A DNA stretch of 64,000 nucleotides. Source: Variovorax sp. PMC12 (GTDB taxonomy: Bacteria > Pseudomonadota > Gammaproteobacteria > Burkholderiales > Burkholderiaceae_C). Positions 19,351 through 33,584 of the stretch are shown in pieces. How positions within the stretch are numbered: position 1 is the first letter of the stretch; the number at the start of each line of letters is the position of its first letter. The stretch covers positions 445,001 through 509,000 of the forward strand of contig NZ_CP027773.1 in NCBI RefSeq assembly GCF_003019815.1, given 5' to 3'. The notes beneath the pieces were generated by a model that did not search any database, was not told where the DNA came from, and saw only the letters and a list, made by a program, of their open reading frames with translations. The position numbers and the translations under genes are program-made.

Positions 19351-20196
19351 TCAGATATCCAGCGGCGCGAACGACTTGACCAGGTCGTCCAGCGCCTTGA
19401 TCTGCGTCAGGAACGGCTCCAGCTTGTCGAGCGGCAAGGCGCTGGGGCCGTCGCACTTGGCTTGCGCCGGGTCCGGATGCGCTTCCAGGAAGAGCCCCGC
19501 CAGCCCCACCGCCATGCCGGCGCGCGCCAGGTCGGCCACCTGCTCGCGGCGGCCGCCCGAGGCCGCGGCGCCGGCTTCGCGCTGCTGCAGCGCATGGGTC
19601 ACGTCGAAGATGATGGGCAGGTTCTGCGTGACCTTCTTCATGACGCCGAAGCCCAGCATGTCCACCACCAGGTTGTCGTAGCCGAAGCAGGTGCCGCGGT
19701 CGCACAGGATGAGCCTGTCGTTGCCGGCTTCCTTGAACTTCTCGACGATGTTGAGCATCTGCGGCGGGCTCAGGAACTGCGGCTTCTTGATGTTGATGGC
19801 CCGGCCGGTCTTGGCCAGCGCCACCACCAGGTCGGTCTGGCGCGCGAGGAACGCGGGCAGCTGCAGCACGTCGACCACCTCGGCCACCGGCGCGGCCTGC
19901 GCGACCTCGTGCACGTCGGTGATCACCGGTACGCCGAACGCGTCCTTCACCGCCTGGAGGATCTTCAGCCCCTCGTCGAGGCCCGGGCCGCGGTAGGAGT
20001 GGATCGACGAGCGGTTGGCCTTGTCGAAGCTGCCCTTGAAGACATAGGGAATGCCCAGCTTGCCGGTAACGCGCACGTACTCTTCTGCGCTGCGCAGGGC
20101 CAGGTCTCTGGACTCGAGGACGTTGACGCCGCCGAACAGGACGAAGGGGCCGTCGTTGCGGGCGTGGACGTTGGGGGTGATGGTGACAGTGGTCAA
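19351..20196 (-). CDS. kdsA: 3-deoxy-D-manno-octulosonate 8-phosphate synthase (KdsA)
   Basis: 281 residues, the standard length. It condenses phosphoenolpyruvate with arabinose 5-phosphate to make KDO-8-phosphate for lipopolysaccharide. Signature segments are FVLFGGVNVLESRDLAL, GSFDKANRSSIHSYRGPGL, PVITDVHEVAQ, LQLPAFLARQTDL, INIKKPQFLSP and LCDRGTCFGYDNLV. The start is TTG at 20196, set by aggag exactly 6 bases upstream; no ATG in this frame would keep the conserved N-terminus. It is not next to pyrG and eno, the usual partners in betaproteobacteria. It is convergent with the HDOD gene, 12 bases apart. Confidence 0.94.
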   Translation of the reverse strand: MTTVTITPNVHARNDGPFVLFGGVNVLESRDLALRSAEEYVRVTGKLGIPYVFKGSFDKANRSSIHSYRGPGLDEGLKILQAVKDAFGVPVITDVHEVAQAAPVAEVVDVLQLPAFLARQTDLVVALAKTGRAINIKKPQFLSPPQMLNIVEKFKEAGNDRLILCDRGTCFGYDNLVVDMLGFGVMKKVTQNLPIIFDVTHALQQREAGAAASGGRREQVADLARAGMAVGLAGLFLEAHPDPAQAKCDGPSALPLDKLEPFLTQIKALDDLVKSFAPLDI

Positions 20197-20269
20197 GTTT
20201 TTCTCCTGGCTAGGTGCCGATTGTCGGTCGGGCCGGGCTTTCGCCGTCTCGCCGATTTTCCGGCAGGCA

Positions 20270-21229
20270 TCAACCGCCGGGCGTCACCGTCAGGTAAAGC
20301 GTCGTCAGGGTGCCCGCCACGGGCCGCAGCAGCTTCAGCAGCAGCGGCCGCCCGTAGCCTTCGCCGGCCAGCCGCTTCAGCAGGTCCGACAGCTGCGCCA
20401 GCGGCGTGCCGTCGCAGCCGATCAGGATGTCGCCGCTGCGCAATCCGTCGCGTGCCGCCGCCGAGCCTGCCACCACCTCGACCACACGCACGCCGGTGGC
20501 GACGGGCCATTCGTTCTCGCGCACCCAGCGCCGGGGCAGGGCCATCGCGGCGCACTGCACGCCCAGCTTTCCGCGCCGCACCGCGCCGTGGCGCATCAGC
20601 TCGCCGGCCACCCAGCGCGCGGTGTCGATGGCCACCGCGAAGCTCAGGCCCTGGGCCGACGGAATCACCGCGGTGTTCACGCCGATGACCTGCGCGGCGC
20701 TGTCGAGCAGCGGGCCGCCCGAATTGCCGGGGTTCAGCGCCACGTCGGTCTGGATCACGTCCTCGATCATCCGGCCGCCGCGCGAGGGCAGGCTGCGGCC
20801 CAGCGCGCTCACGATGCCTGCGGTCACGGTGAAGTCGAAACCCAGCGGGTTGCCGACCGCCACCGCCAGCTGGCCGGGCTGCAGCGCCGCCGAGCTGCCC
20901 AGCGGCAGGAAGGCGCTGGGGTGCGACTCGATGCGCAGCACCGCCACGTCGGTGGAAGCGTCGATGCCGACCAGGCGCGCCACGCTCTCGGTGCCGTCAG
21001 CGAAGGCCGCGCGCAGTTCGCTCGCGCCTTCGACCACGTGGGCGTTGGTGATGGTGAAGCCGTCCGGCGTGAAGAGAAAGCCCGAGCCGCTGCCCTGGCC
21101 GCCCGCGTTGCCGCGCTGCGGCTGCTTGCGCACCTTGATGTGCGCGACCGCCGCGCTGGCGGTATGTGCCACGCGGGTGACGGTGTTGGAGTAGGAATCG
21201 AGCAGGAATTCGTCTTCGCGCGCGCCCAT
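20270..21229 (-). CDS. HtrA/DegP-like serine protease without signal peptide
   Basis: 319 residues. A trypsin-like domain with the full triad: His64 in TNAHVV, Asp94 in STDVAVL and Ser170 in NPGNSGGP, followed by one PDZ domain (VRVVEVVAGSAAARDGLRSGDILIG). The start at 21229 has aggtg at 5-6 bases and encodes MGAREDEFLLDSYSNTVTRV, which has neither a signal peptide nor a membrane helix. Most HtrA proteases work in the periplasm; this one appears cytoplasmic, or exported by an unusual route. An earlier in-frame ATG (21256) adds only nine polar residues. It sits between kdsA and the EF-hand gene on the same strand. Confidence 0.87.
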   Translation of the reverse strand: MGAREDEFLLDSYSNTVTRVAHTASAAVAHIKVRKQPQRGNAGGQGSGSGFLFTPDGFTITNAHVVEGASELRAAFADGTESVARLVGIDASTDVAVLRIESHPSAFLPLGSSAALQPGQLAVAVGNPLGFDFTVTAGIVSALGRSLPSRGGRMIEDVIQTDVALNPGNSGGPLLDSAAQVIGVNTAVIPSAQGLSFAVAIDTARWVAGELMRHGAVRRGKLGVQCAAMALPRRWVRENEWPVATGVRVVEVVAGSAAARDGLRSGDILIGCDGTPLAQLSDLLKRLAGEGYGRPLLLKLLRPVAGTLTTLYLTVTPGG

Positions 21230-21326
21230 GTGAGCACCTCTTTCAGTCGCCGGCATCTCCGGGAATCCAGCAGAAATGGCGGCGCGAAAGAGCTTTTCAA
21301 GCGCCCGGGCCGGGGCTCGGGCAGGC

Positions 21327-23576
21327 TCAGGCGGCCCCTGGGGGCACCGCGGCCTGCGCGGTCGGCGAATGCTGCAGCGCGGCCGGCAGGCGGTCGTCCA
21401 GCCAGTTCATGCGCCAGGCCAGCAGCGTCACCGCGAGCACCAGCACCGCCAGCGCGGCCACGCCCGTCGCGCCGTGGCGGTCGCGGTACGGGTCGCGCAC
21501 GATGCGCCGTGCGCCCGGCGGCACCCGCGCGGTCTGCGAGAGCATGCCGCCCAGCCGCACATTCACCTTCATGCGCCCGTTGATGGCCCAGCCGCTCGCG
21601 TCCAGGATCGGCCCCAGGCTGCGCTGGCGCAGCTTGAGCCACGCGATCAGCATGCTCGGCCCCGAGATGGCGAGCACGATGCCCAGCAGGGCCACCGGTA
21701 TCCATTGCCCGAGGTCGATGAATTTGCCGAAGATGGCCACCAGCACCGCGCTGATGCTCCCCAGCGCCACGCCGATGGCGGCCACCGTGCCCACGTCGAC
21801 GCGGCCTGTGGGGCGGGGCGCCGTGGCCGCTGCCTTGGCTGCGTTCGCGGCCTGGTCGGCGGTGGTGAGCTTTGTCGCGAAGCTGGTCAGGCTGCCCTGG
21901 CCGGCGGCGTCCTGCGCGGCGGCGCGCTTGGCCACCTGTTCCTCGATCACGCGCACGAACTTCTTGTACGGCGCGAAGAAGGCCTGTGCCACGCTCGTCG
22001 GGTTCTCGATCAGCTTGGTGATGGTGGCGTCCCAGTCGCGGCCCTGGCGGTCGTAGAACACGCCGTTGCGACCCACGAAAAGGAAGTCGACGTCGCCGGC
22101 CGTGAAGGCGGCGGCAATGCTCATCTTCGCGCCCTGGCGCGTGCAGTCGCAGTAGGCCAGGCAGGTCTTGGCCAGGCCCGCGAGCACCGCGTGCCTGGCC
22201 GTGTCCTGCACCTGCACCGTCAGCTCGCAGCTGCGACCGTCGAGGTACAGCGTGCCCGCCTGGAAGATCGCGCCCTCGCGCCGGTAGAAGGCCTTGAACG
22301 ACACGAAGTTGTCGAGCAGCACCATCAGGTCGCGCTGCAGCCGGATCAGTTTTTCCAGGTCGACCAGCAGTGCGTTGTGTTCCTCGGCGGCTTCGTCGTC
22401 GCGGATCAGCCCGAGCAGCGCATCGCGCGTCCGGAGCAGCGCGTCGAGCTTGTCGAGCGGGAGCGCGGCGGCCCAGTTGTCGGGCCGCCTGGCCATCAGG
22501 GCCTGCAGCGGCGCGAGCTTGCGGCGAATCGCGAGCCAGTCGGCCTCCGCGAGTTCTTCGCGCGCGCCGAGCAGCGGCGCCACGCTGCGTTCGGCAAAGG
22601 CGGCCACGGCATCGGCCCACGCGGGATTGAGCGAGGTGCCGCCCAGCGGCAGCACGCAGCGCGGCGTGACCGGGGCCAGCGGCAGTTCGGCGATGGGCTC
22701 CGCATGCAGGTCGAGGCTGTTCGCGGCGAGCGCGTCGTAGGCCTTGGCGGAAGGGTTGAGCGCGGTCACGGCCTGGGCGTCGAAAGCGGCCACGCGGCAG
22801 CGCGCGAAGAAATCGTCGAGCTTGGCCTGCACCTTGAGCGCCGCGTCGGCCGCCGCCAGCGTGGGCTCGCCCAGCGGCATCAACTCGGCATTGCCGGCGT
22901 CGGCCTGGGCATGCCAGTCGCGCGCTGTCTGCACTTCGGCGAAGAAGGCTTCCACGCGGGCGCGGTCCACGCCGGGCGTCTGCTTGTGGCGGTCGGGCAC
23001 GCTGCCGTGCAGCCGGATGACTTCGGCGATGGTGGCGCGCACGGATTCGTCCTGCGCCGTGTCGGGCGTGACCACGCCGTCGCCGTTGAAGCGCATGGCG
23101 GCCAGCAGCTCGCCCCGGTCGGCGATGTCGGCGAGGGTGAGCGTGTCGGCATCGGGCCTGCCCTTGATCTGCAGCAGGCGGCGCGCTTCCTCCAGCAGCC
23201 GCGCGCCGGCGGGGTTGCGGTCGTCAAGGTCGCCCAGCGTCAGCACGTCGCTGCCTTGCAGCAGCACGTCGGGGTTGCGCAGGCGCGCGCAGACCCATTC
23301 GCACGCCGCGACCACTTCGGGCGGGCGCACGCGGCCGTCGCGGTCGGTGTCGATCAGGTCGAGGGTGCGGGTGTCGAAGTCGATGCCGCGCGTCGGGCAC
23401 GCGAGCGCCACCCAGAGCTTCTGGTCGAGCTCCGCGATGCGGGCGATGTCCTCGCCGGTGCGAAAGATCACCTGGTCGGCGCCGCCCGTGCGGATGAACT
23501 GCCAGCGGTGCGGCGTGTGCGAGGGAAGGGCGTCGGGGCTCGAAGGATGGGGTCGATTGCTGGGGCTGTTGCGCAT
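21327..23576 (-). CDS. EF-hand-containing membrane protein, unknown function
   Basis: 749 residues. Near the N-terminus a textbook calcium loop is visible at residues 76-87 (DTDRDGRVRPPE, DxDxDG pattern with Glu at position 12), and a second, degenerate one is possible at FNGDGVVTPDTAQDE about 100 residues on. A long helical central part follows, then two hydrophobic segments near the C-terminus (VGTVAAIGVALGSISAVLVAIF with WIPVALLGIVLAISG) and a last one (VAALAVLVLAVTLLAW). Start at 23576, the ATG closest to the conserved part. No enzymatic motif was recognised. It shares the strand with the HtrA-like protease about 100 bases downstream. Confidence 0.78.
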   Translation of the reverse strand: MRNSPSNRPHPSSPDALPSHTPHRWQFIRTGGADQVIFRTGEDIARIAELDQKLWVALACPTRGIDFDTRTLDLIDTDRDGRVRPPEVVAACEWVCARLRNPDVLLQGSDVLTLGDLDDRNPAGARLLEEARRLLQIKGRPDADTLTLADIADRGELLAAMRFNGDGVVTPDTAQDESVRATIAEVIRLHGSVPDRHKQTPGVDRARVEAFFAEVQTARDWHAQADAGNAELMPLGEPTLAAADAALKVQAKLDDFFARCRVAAFDAQAVTALNPSAKAYDALAANSLDLHAEPIAELPLAPVTPRCVLPLGGTSLNPAWADAVAAFAERSVAPLLGAREELAEADWLAIRRKLAPLQALMARRPDNWAAALPLDKLDALLRTRDALLGLIRDDEAAEEHNALLVDLEKLIRLQRDLMVLLDNFVSFKAFYRREGAIFQAGTLYLDGRSCELTVQVQDTARHAVLAGLAKTCLAYCDCTRQGAKMSIAAAFTAGDVDFLFVGRNGVFYDRQGRDWDATITKLIENPTSVAQAFFAPYKKFVRVIEEQVAKRAAAQDAAGQGSLTSFATKLTTADQAANAAKAAATAPRPTGRVDVGTVAAIGVALGSISAVLVAIFGKFIDLGQWIPVALLGIVLAISGPSMLIAWLKLRQRSLGPILDASGWAINGRMKVNVRLGGMLSQTARVPPGARRIVRDPYRDRHGATGVAALAVLVLAVTLLAWRMNWLDDRLPAALQHSPTAQAAVPPGAA

Positions 23577-23621
23577 GGCAGCACCGTAAGGGACCACGCG
23601 CTGCGCGTTTGAGGACGCACG

Positions 23622-23661
23622 GCGCACAGCCATGTCGTCCGAGGCCGACATGGCTGTGCGC
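23622..23661. other. perfect 16-bp inverted repeat (hairpin or operator)
   Basis: gcgcacagccatgtcg and its exact reverse complement flank an 8-base centre (tccgaggc). There is no T-run on either side, so it is not a terminator. It lies 46 bases upstream of the EF-hand gene start and 52 bases before the small-RNA promoter's -35 box, in a divergent control region. Candidate operator or a short palindromic repeat element. Confidence 0.6.
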
Positions 23662-23713
23662 GCATGCGGCAGGCGCCGTAGGTCTTGTCTGTCCCGAGGA
23701 GGCGGCATTCCCT

Positions 23714-23742
23714 TTGAATCCGCCGCGCGCGCCCTCTATAAC
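23714..23742 (+). promoter_or_regulatory. sigma-70 promoter for the candidate small RNA
   Basis: TTGAAT (23714-23719) and TATAAC (23737-23742) with an optimal 17-base spacer. Transcription would begin near 23749 and run into the structured stretch and terminator that follow. There is no protein gene on this strand before the terminator. Confidence 0.6.
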
Positions 23743-23748
23743 TTTGGG

Positions 23749-23846
23749 GTCGACGGTTGTGCCGTCCCTCGTATTCCTCCCTTTGCGAGGGCTTCGCTGC
23801 GTGACAGCAACGAGGCTTGGACCCGGCTCCTGCCGGGTTCTTTTTT
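23749..23846 (+). ncRNA. candidate small RNA of ~97 nt with a CCTCCC loop
   Basis: Between a good promoter and a clear terminator, the plus strand holds no ribosome binding site plus plausible frame but folds as a series of hairpins: gacgg/ccgtc (23752-23766), ccctcg/cgaggg (23766-23791), gctg/cagc (about 23795-23807), and the terminator stem. The second hairpin's 14-base loop, tattcctccctttg, displays CCTCCC, the complement of a Shine-Dalgarno sequence. That is a known feature of several trans-acting bacterial sRNAs that pair with ribosome binding sites. No Rfam family was recognised. The call rests on promoter, structure and terminator alone. Confidence 0.6.
23821..23846 (+). terminator. 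rho-independent terminator of the small RNA
   Basis: acccggc / gccgggt forms a 7-bp stem with a tcct loop, followed by tctttttt. On the plus strand nothing protein-coding precedes it, which is the main hint of a non-coding transcript. Confidence 0.85.
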
Positions 23847-23859
23847 GTGGGAAGCCCGC

Positions 23860-25560
23860 TCAGGGCGCCTTGGCGGCCTGCGCCGGTCCCTTCGGCCGCG
23901 ACGACGGCTCCCACGAGTCAGGCGTGGTGGCCACCAGCGACTTGAAGTCCTTCCACGGCCGCGCGCCCGGCATGGTGCGTCCGCCGACGATCACCGTCTT
24001 CGCGAACAGCACCATGCGCTCGCGCAGGTAGTCGCGGTCGGACGCGGGCCAGGTCTCGATGGAGTGCGGCCCGCGAGCCAGCACGATCTCCTTCACGCCG
24101 CGAATGCGGTTGTAGGCGGCCACTGTTCCTTCGAGCGTTTCCGCGCGGTCCCACAGGCCCTTGCCGAAGAACGCGGCCGGCCACCGGTCCATGCCCGCCA
24201 GGGTGGACGAGTTCGGATAGAAGACGATGTGATGGTCCGCCGCCATGCCGCCCAGGAACAGGTTGCGGTCGGCCAGGTCGGGCGAGTCGCCCACGTAGCC
24301 CGCGCCGCTGGCAAACGACGACAGCAGGATGGCGCCGTGGATGTTCTTCAGCCCCTTGGGCGGCGTGCAGCTGGGCTGCGGCATGTCGAAGGTGCATTCG
24401 GCCACGTAGTTCTTGGTCATGGCCCAGGCGGTGGACATCGAGCCGCGCGAATAGCCGCCGAGCACCAGCGGGATCTCGTTGGCCTTCATGCCCGCCAGCA
24501 GCCGGCCGCGCGCGGTCTCGCCTTCGAACAGTTCGCCCGAGGGCGAGAGCAGCCGCAGGCCGCGTCCGCCTTCCAGCGCCGCCAGCGCGCGGAACACGTC
24601 CTCGCCCTGTTCCAGCGTGTTGGTGTCGCTGAAGCCGCCCGACAGGCCTTCGCCGCGCCGGTCGTAGGCCAGCACGTCGAAGCCGGCCTGGTTCAGCGCA
24701 TGCAGGTTCTCGCGCCACCAGCGCTGGCCCATGGTTTCTGTGGTCGCGTTGGGAAAGCTGACCGGAACGGCCTTGCCGGTCTTCTCGTCGATGCGGTAGG
24801 CCGCTTCGTCCGGATGCTGGATGGCCGTGAGCTGGCCGCCGCCGCCCGGCGCCATGATGGCCAGCGCGCGCACCTTCTTGCCCTTGCCGTCGTCGATGCC
24901 GGCGCCCTCGATGTACCAGCCGCGCAGCTTGATGTCGCCGGTCATCTTCAGGTCGATGCGCTCGAAGGCGTCGCGCGGCGCGGTGAACTCCACGATCCAG
25001 GTGCGGGCGTCGGCCTCGGCGATGCCTTCTCGGTAGGGTGCCTTGGCAAAGAAGGCGGGCCGGCGGATCTGCTTCAGGTCGACGTTGCCGTCCGGATCGA
25101 TCCTGCCCGACGGGTCGACCACGCCGGTCGAGCGCGTTGCGCGTTCCTTGTTGGGCGGCAGCCAGCGCTGCATCTGCGCGTCGATGCGCTTGAAGCACGC
25201 GGGGTCTTCCTTGCAGGCGCGCCAGCGGGCCTTGAGCTTTTCGTCGGTGAATTCGCTGACGTAGTAGTCGCCGCCCGCATAGTCGGGGGGCGGGTGGTTG
25301 GCCGTCATGAGCACCGGCACGCACTCCTTGGCGCCGGTTCCCTTGGGGCCTTGCCCCAGCAGGTAGCCGCCCATCATGGCGTTGCGGTCGGTGCCGACCC
25401 AGGCGGTGCAATCCGTGGGCGGCGGGGCGCTGGCGGTGGCCTGCCGCTGGGCCTCGGTGGGCCCGGTGCAGGCGCCCAGCAGCAGCGCGCCGGCGGCCAG
25501 GGTGAAGGCCGCGGCGCGGCGATGCAGGAGCAGGGTGCTCGGAATCTTCTGTGCAGTCAT
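23860..25560 (-). CDS. lipoprotein alpha/beta hydrolase, unknown substrate
   Basis: 566 residues from the ATG at 25560. A lipoprotein signal peptide ends at LLLGAC (Cys about residue 31). The body has an alpha/beta-hydrolase pattern: FDVLAYDRRGEGLSGG, the nucleophile elbow GGYSRGSMST and a late His in ARGPHSIETW as the likely third catalytic residue. Several Cys (ACKEDPACF, CTFDMPQPSC) could form periplasmic disulfides. It would sit on the periplasmic face of the inner or outer membrane. The family was not recognised beyond this. It is divergent from the DUF1488 gene and its 3' end abuts the small-RNA terminator. Confidence 0.75.
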   Translation of the reverse strand: MTAQKIPSTLLLHRRAAAFTLAAGALLLGACTGPTEAQRQATASAPPPTDCTAWVGTDRNAMMGGYLLGQGPKGTGAKECVPVLMTANHPPPDYAGGDYYVSEFTDEKLKARWRACKEDPACFKRIDAQMQRWLPPNKERATRSTGVVDPSGRIDPDGNVDLKQIRRPAFFAKAPYREGIAEADARTWIVEFTAPRDAFERIDLKMTGDIKLRGWYIEGAGIDDGKGKKVRALAIMAPGGGGQLTAIQHPDEAAYRIDEKTGKAVPVSFPNATTETMGQRWWRENLHALNQAGFDVLAYDRRGEGLSGGFSDTNTLEQGEDVFRALAALEGGRGLRLLSPSGELFEGETARGRLLAGMKANEIPLVLGGYSRGSMSTAWAMTKNYVAECTFDMPQPSCTPPKGLKNIHGAILLSSFASGAGYVGDSPDLADRNLFLGGMAADHHIVFYPNSSTLAGMDRWPAAFFGKGLWDRAETLEGTVAAYNRIRGVKEIVLARGPHSIETWPASDRDYLRERMVLFAKTVIVGGRTMPGARPWKDFKSLVATTPDSWEPSSRPKGPAQAAKAP

Positions 25561-25767
25561 CGAGGCGGATGTTCCAGGGAAGGTGCGGGAGCGCAGCCCG
25601 ATCTTCGCCGCATCCACGCCCGAAAGCCACGGCCCAAGCCGCGTCCGCCTGCAAGCGAAGGCCGCCCTTGCTGTAGGAGGTTTCCTGCATGCGCATGCGC
25701 GGAATTCCGCTCTTCTTCGGGCTGCGCCGCGCGCTCAATCTGCGCCGAATTCAAGGAGACAAGACAG

Positions 25768-26034
25768 ATGAACTTCGAAGGCATCTACTGCTTCGACATG
25801 GCGAGCGTGCGCTTCGCCTTCTATCCCGAGGGCCCCGGCGGCCCACGCGTGCTCGCGCAGATCTCCGAGGAAACGCTGCACGACAAGTTCGGCGCGCGCG
25901 AAATCGGCGAGCGTTTGCTGGAAGCCTGCCGCAAGCACTTCCACGCCATCGAGCCTGCTGCCATCGCGCGCTACCGCAACGCGCCGCGCCGGCCGATCAC
26001 GCTGACCACCGAAGACTTCGCGCTGCACGCCTGA
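25768..26034 (+). CDS. DUF1488-like small protein
   Basis: 88 residues: NFEGIYCFDMASVRFAFYPEG, ISEETLHDKFGA, LLEACRKHFHAI and RRPITLTTEDF resemble the DUF1488 family (small cytoplasmic proteins of unknown role). The start is fixed by aaggag 10 bases upstream. A second, out-of-frame start with a stronger aggagg site lies at 25689 (see findings). It precedes the glucan operon by 184 bases on the same strand, but nothing ties it to that pathway. Confidence 0.7.
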   Translation: MNFEGIYCFDMASVRFAFYPEGPGGPRVLAQISEETLHDKFGAREIGERLLEACRKHFHAIEPAAIARYRNAPRRPITLTTEDFALHA

Positions 26035-26213
26035 GCTGGCGCGGCGCGCGAAGGGACACGGGCAACTCTCCGACAAGGCGAGGCGGCTCAGGCCGTAACC
26101 ACGGCCACCGGCATCCCAGCAAATTGGCGTTCAAGCCAAGCGAGAACCGCAGTCGTTCCCCGCGTGGCCGTCGCCCCGACGGCCATGAACCACTGCCTCG
26201 CTGGCCTTCAATC

Positions 26214-26218
26214 AAGGA
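26214..26218 (+). promoter_or_regulatory. ribosome binding site that may move the glgB start
   Basis: AAGGA abuts the ATG at 26219 with no spacing, yet stands exactly 6 bases before an in-frame GTG at 26225. On spacing alone the GTG is the better start and would shorten GlgB by two residues. Confidence 0.5.
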
Positions 26219-28125
26219 ATGCCGGTGCCTTTGAACCATTCACTCCCAGGCGAGCGAGACGCCTATCTTTTCCACGAAGGAACGCACGCGCGGCTCTACG
26301 ACTTGCTGGGATGCCACGTGCAGCCGGAAGGCGGCGCGCGCTTCGCCGTGTGGGCGCCCAATGCCGAGTCGGTCTCGGTGGTGGGCGACTGGAACTACTG
26401 GTCGGGCGATGCCGACCCGCTGGCGCCCAGCCCCGACCAGACCGGCATCTGGATCGGCCACGTGCCCAACGCGGTGCCCGGGCAGGCCTACAAGTACCGC
26501 ATCCGTTCGCGCCAGGGCGGCTACACCGTCGACAAGGCCGACCCCGTGGCCTTCAGCGCGGAGCATCCGCCGGCCACCGGCTCGCGCATCTGCGAACTCG
26601 CCTACGAATGGGGCGATGACGAATGGATGGCCACGCGCGGCATGCACAACTCGCTCGAGGCGCCGATGTCGGTGTACGAGGTGCACCTGGGCTCCTGGCG
26701 CCGGCATGACGGACAGTTCCTCGGCTACCGCGAGATCGCGCGCGAACTGGCCGCATACGTCAGGAAGATGGGTTTCACGCACGTCGAGCTGATGCCCGTG
26801 ACCGAGCATCCGTTCTACGGCTCCTGGGGCTACCAGACCACCGGCTACTTCGCGCCCACCGCGCGCTACGGTTCGCCGCAGGACTTCATGTACCTCGTCG
26901 ACCACCTGCACCAGCAGGGCATCGGCGTGCTGCTGGACTGGGTGCCTTCGCACTTCCCGACCGACGAGCACGGCCTCTCTTTCTTCGACGGCACGCACCT
27001 CTTCGAACATGCCGACCCGCGCCAGGGCTTCCACCCGGAGTGGAACTCCAGCATCTTCAACTACGGCCGTCCCGAGGTGCGCAGCTTCCTGGTGTCGTCG
27101 GGCCTGTTCTGGCTCGACCTGTACCACCTGGACGGACTGCGCGTGGACGCCGTGGCATCCATGCTGTACCTCGACTACGCCCGCAAGCACGGCGAGTGGA
27201 TCCCCAACCGCCACGGCGGCCGCGAGAACCTGGAGGCCATCGATTTCCTGCAGACGCTGAACCGCGCCGTCTACCGCGAGTTTCCGGACACGCTCACCGT
27301 GGCGGAGGAGTCCACCGCCTGGCCGCGCGTTTCGCGCCCCACCGACATGGACGGCCTGGGCTTCGGCGAGAAATGGAACATGGGCTGGATGCACGACACG
27401 CTGGCCTACATGAAGGAAGACCCGGTCAATCGCAAGTACCACCACCACAAGCTGACCTTCTCGCTGGTGTATGCCTTCAACGAGAACTTCGTGCTGCCTT
27501 ACTCGCATGACGAGGTGGTGCACGGCAAGGGCTCGCTCATCAACAAGATGCCCGGCGACAGCTGGCAGCAGTTCGCCAACCTGAGGGCGCTGTTCGGCTT
27601 CATGTGGGCGCACCCGGGCAAGAAGCTGCTCTTCATGGGCGACGAGTTCGGCCAGCGCCGCGAATGGACGCACGACGGCGAGCTCGAATGGTGGGTCACC
27701 CAGCAGCAGGGCCATGGCGGCCTGCAGCGGCTGGTGGCGCAGCTCAACCGGGTTTACCGAGAGTCGCCCGCGCTGCACCAGCTCGACTTCTCGGCCGCCG
27801 GCTTCGAATGGATCGCGGCCGACGACGCCGAGCGCAGCGTTTTCGCCTTTCTGCGCAAGGCGCGCGACGGCAGCCCGCCGCTGCTGGTGGTCAGCAACAT
27901 GACGCCCGTGCCGCGCACCAACTACCTGCTGGGCGTGCCCGGCGGCGTGGGCAGCGGCTTCTGGCGCGAACTGATCAACACCGACGCGACCGAGTTCGGC
28001 GGCGCCGGCTGGGGCAACTTCGGCGGCGTGGAAGCCGCGCCGGTGCGCTCGCACGGGCGCATGCAGTCGGTGTCCCTGACGCTGCCGCCGCTGTCGACCC
28101 TGATCCTGGAACAACGCCCGTCACC

Positions 28126-28129
<4 letters not shown>
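26219..28129 (+). CDS. glgB: 1,4-alpha-glucan branching enzyme
   Basis: 636 residues (634 if the GTG at 26225 is used). An N-terminal CBM48-type domain (GARFAVWAPNAESVSVVGDWNYW, ~40-120) precedes the GH13 barrel. Catalytic residues: nucleophile Asp310 in GLRVDAVASM, acid Glu363 in TVAEEST, and the transition-state Asp in YSHDEVVHGKGSL. The short N-terminus lacks the extra N1 module of Escherichia coli GlgB. It introduces alpha-1,6 branches into linear glucan made by GlgE. It is the first gene of the operon; its TGA overlaps the glgE ATG (ATGA). Confidence 0.96.
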
Positions 28130-30192
<2,063 letters not shown>

Positions 30193-30206
30193 GAGGTCGC
30201 CCGCCC

Positions 30207-33551
<3,345 letters not shown>

Positions 33552-33584
33552 GGCCGCCGTCGTCATTCACTCGGGGAAATACAC

